Positions 6,192 to 7,151 of a stretch of 7,151 bases of DNA are shown here, piece by piece. Where the stretch lies: contig JAICIL010000235.1 in the NCBI GenBank assembly GCA_025924435.1, positions 1 to 7,151 on the forward strand. The letters run 5' to 3'. The notes below the pieces were generated by a model. The model made no database searches. It saw nothing but the letters and a program-made list of their open reading frames with translations, and was not told the origin of the DNA. The position numbers and the translations under genes were made by a program. Position 1 is the first letter of the stretch; each line of letters begins with the position of its first letter. This DNA is from Chloroflexia bacterium (GTDB lineage Bacteria; Chloroflexota; Chloroflexia; Thermomicrobiales; JALYUS01).

Positions 6192-6694
6192 TATTTGCTC
6201 TCCGTTTCCGGCGTCTCGCGCTCGTCCCGCCTGCTTCTCCGGCCAATCCGCATCTCGACATCGCCTTTCGGGCTGCCGACGCGCAGATAGACGGCCGCTT
6301 CCCGCGCCGGGATGCGCCCCGCCGCGACATCCGCGAGGATCGCCCGCCGCTCCTGTTCCGCGCTCACGGGCGCGCCCTCGGCGGGCGGCGATGCGTCGGC
6401 ATACGGGGCGTAGCCCATCGCGCGGATTACCTCGTCCAGCCGGGCGCGGACGGTCGGGTACGAGATGCCGAGTTCCGCCTCGACATCCTTGATGATGCCC
6501 CGACTTTTCAGAAATACCTCCACGAACGCGAGGTGTTCGGGGCTGAGCAGATCGAGGCGGCTGCCGCTCCCGAAGGAGAATCGCCCCTCGATCGCGATGC
6601 CCGTCGTCGGCCCCTCCAATCGGGTGATGACGAGCGGCTCGCCCGTCACCGGGTCCTGCCGGGGGGCGGGGTACACCGGTTTCTCATCCGTCAT
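6191..6694 (-). CDS. DUF2089 family helix-turn-helix protein lacking the zinc-ribbon cysteines
   Basis: A 167-residue protein. Residues 1-39 match the DUF2089 N-terminal ribbon (normally CPxCG...LxxTRLxCxxCGxxIEGRF), but here it reads DPVTG...ITRLEGPTTGIAIEGRF, so all four Cys positions are replaced. Residues 46-94 are the conserved core (RLDLLSPEHLAFVEVFLKSR, then GIIKDVEAELGISYPTVRAR), an HTH likely to bind DNA. A linker leads to a SHOCT-like segment (about 114-138, RAILADVAAGRIPAREAAVYL) and a basic/acidic tail. A longer frame reaches 6913 from a GTG, but its extra 73 residues overlap another gene and the GTG abuts the AGGAGG; the ATG at 6694, with AAGGA upstream, fits the family N-terminus. 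It probably regulates its own operon, though this is inferred from the HTH and gene order. Confidence 0.88.
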   Translation of the reverse strand: MTDEKPVYPAPRQDPVTGEPLVITRLEGPTTGIAIEGRFSFGSGSRLDLLSPEHLAFVEVFLKSRGIIKDVEAELGISYPTVRARLDEVIRAMGYAPYADASPPAEGAPVSAEQERRAILADVAAGRIPAREAAVYLRVGSPKGDVEMRIGRRSRRDERETPETESK

Positions 6695-6696
6695 CG

Positions 6697-6906
6697 CTAC
6701 ATCATCCTTCGGAAGCAGGTCATCGCTTCCTTTTCCCATGCGAAACGTTGCGCTTCCATCTCCGCATGGAGATGACGCGCTTCCGCGATTGCCAGCAGGT
6801 TCGGCCCCGTCGGCACGGAAGCGGGCGGGGTGGCCGGCATTGTCACCCGCGCGAGCGATTGCACCCGGAATGTTACTCGCCAGCGTGTTGCGATCGTCAG
6901 TGTCAT
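6697..6906 (-). CDS. Small uncharacterised protein, 69 residues, first gene of the DUF2089 operon
   Basis: The ATG at 6906 has a perfect AGGAGG 7 bases upstream and lies about 50 bases downstream of a near-consensus promoter. Its TAG is 2 bases before the ATG of the DUF2089 gene, a typical operon junction. Residues 1-22 are basic with beta-prone stretches (TRWRVTFRVQSLARVTM), 23-35 are Pro-rich, and 36-69 form a likely amphipathic helix (LLAIAEARHLHAEMEAQRFA) with an aromatic/basic end. There is no membrane segment and no family is recognised. The overlapping longer frame of the DUF2089 gene is rich in Gly, Asp and Arg with no family match in this part, so the 69-residue frame is the one likely to be translated. 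It may be a partner or accessory protein of the DUF2089 regulator. Confidence 0.7.
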   Translation of the reverse strand: MTLTIATRWRVTFRVQSLARVTMPATPPASVPTGPNLLAIAEARHLHAEMEAQRFAWEKEAMTCFRRMM

Positions 6907-6913
6907 CGGTCAC

Positions 6914-6919
6914 CCTCCT
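6914..6919 (-). promoter_or_regulatory. Ribosome binding site deciding the first start of the DUF2089 operon
   Basis: AGGAGG on the minus strand (plus-strand CCTCCT at 6914-6919) is 7 bases upstream of the ATG at 6906 and touches the GTG at 6913. The spacing favours the ATG of the 69-residue gene and rules against the GTG as a start. Confidence 0.8.
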
Positions 6920-6955
6920 GTGGTGGAGCGTATCATCGGCAGCGATCCGCCGACA

Positions 6956-7117
6956 CTACGGATCATAGCAGCCGATATTGATTTTGTCAATAACGATATT
7001 AATATCTTTTATTTTGCCCCGCAGCGCGCTGATAAACAGATCAAGAAACAGAGATTGCACAGAAGCCACCACGGTCTGTAACGTAGCGCGGGCTCCGAGG
7101 TACCCTTTGGCCAGCAT
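6956..7117 (-). CDS. Doubtful 53-residue frame overlapping the operon promoter
   Basis: ATG at 7117-7115 with GGGAGA about 5 bases upstream, ending at TAG 6958-6956. The product would be moderately hydrophobic, with TLQTVVASVQSLFLDLF and an Ile/Lys-rich end (IKDINIVIDKINIG). The last third is read through AT-rich promoter DNA, including the -35 and -10 boxes, so that part is probably not selected as protein. The frame also stays open upstream to the window edge through a run of 13 C, so it could be the end of a longer gene. No family is recognised. Confidence 0.25.
   Translation of the reverse strand: MLAKGYLGARATLQTVVASVQSLFLDLFISALRGKIKDINIVIDKINIGCYDP
6962..6990 (-). promoter_or_regulatory. 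Near-consensus sigma-70-type promoter of the DUF2089/DUF4097 operon
   Basis: On the minus strand TTGACA (6990-6985, perfect) and TATGAT (6967-6962, 5 of 6) are separated by 17 bp, with TGC just before the -10 giving an extended -10. Transcription should start near 6955, leaving a leader of about 48 bases before the 69-residue gene. This is the strongest promoter in the window and reads all three genes down to 5037. Confidence 0.8.
6973..7006. promoter_or_regulatory. Candidate operator: repeats around the -35 box
   Basis: CGATATT occurs twice as a direct repeat, at 6973-6979 in the spacer and at 6994-7000 upstream of the -35. The copies are 21 bp apart, two helical turns, so they face the same side of the DNA. 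The second is part of a perfect 12-bp palindrome GATATTAATATC (6995-7006). TATTGA/TCAATA (6976-6992) is an inverted pair spanning the -35. A repressor or regulator bound here would block or tune the promoter; the operon's own HTH protein is the obvious but unproved candidate. Confidence 0.5.
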
Positions 7118-7133
7118 GCGATCTCCCGGTAGC

Positions 7134-7146
7134 GGGGGGGGGGGGG
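7134..7146. repeat. Run of 13 G near the window edge
   Basis: A homopolymer of 13 G lies five bases from the end of the window. Such runs are unstable in copying and sequencing, and its place at the edge makes an assembly or read-end artefact possible. The 120 bases before it (7007-7133) show no gene other than the doubtful frame noted above. Confidence 0.8.
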
Positions 7147-7151
7147 CCGGC

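Noticed and set aside
4782..6290. Plus-strand open frame of 502 codons opposite the DUF4097 gene
   Set aside because: Ala/Arg/His-rich shadow caused by high GC; it covers the structured repeat and runs antisense to the SGD repeat protein, which is the real gene.
5086..6330. Minus-strand frame of 414 codons in another phase across the DUF4097 gene
   Set aside because: Highly Arg-rich shadow with repeated GERR units that merely mirror the SGD codons.
6695..6913. 73-residue N-terminal extension of the DUF2089 protein from GTG 6913
   Set aside because: AGGAGG abuts the GTG with no spacing, the extension has no family match, and it overlaps a better supported small gene.

Overview
This 7.15 kb window is GC-rich and tightly packed. 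Nearly all of its genes lie on the minus strand, with one small plus-strand gene. The combination suggests Chloroflexota, perhaps near the Thermomicrobia. The clues are a membrane anti-sigma-like protein with a long Pro-Thr-Ala outer linker and an Ig-like domain, a DUF2089 protein next to a DUF4097 protein with SHOCT-like tails, and very high GC with stop/start overlaps. This is inference from style and gene content, as no marker gene is present.

Layout, left to right. (1) 1-1794, minus: a universal stress protein gene overlaps the start of a kynureninase gene (TGATG overlap), and the start of another gene follows 6 bases after the kynureninase stop and runs off the left edge. (2) 1795-2095: a mostly non-coding region with one weak 39-codon reading frame. 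(3) 2096-2314, plus: a small uncharacterised protein with a strong ribosome binding site. (4) 2315-2562: a structured non-coding element built of nested inverted repeats. (5) 2563-4712, minus: an ECF-type sigma factor gene overlapping (TAATG) a gene for a membrane-spanning partner with a large extracellular part, most likely its anti-sigma factor. (6) 4713-5036: a candidate promoter for the sigma operon and a second structured repeat of the same plan as the first. (7) 5037-6906, minus: a three-gene operon of a 69-residue unknown protein, a DUF2089-type helix-turn-helix protein and a DUF4097 repeat protein, the last two overlapping by TAATG. (8) 6907-7151: a near-consensus sigma-70-type promoter for that operon with repeat sequences around its -35 box, a doubtful 53-codon frame, and a run of 13 G at the right edge.

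How the genes may work together: the sigma/anti-sigma pair looks like an envelope-sensing switch in which an outer domain reports to a cytoplasmic sigma factor. The DUF2089-DUF4097 operon looks like a second regulated module; its HTH protein may control its own promoter. The kynureninase cleaves kynurenine in tryptophan breakdown, but no other gene of that pathway is visible. The most notable points are a DUF2089 protein that has lost all four zinc-ribbon cysteines, a small gene previously hidden under an over-long start of that protein, and two direct repeats 21 bp apart at its operon promoter.
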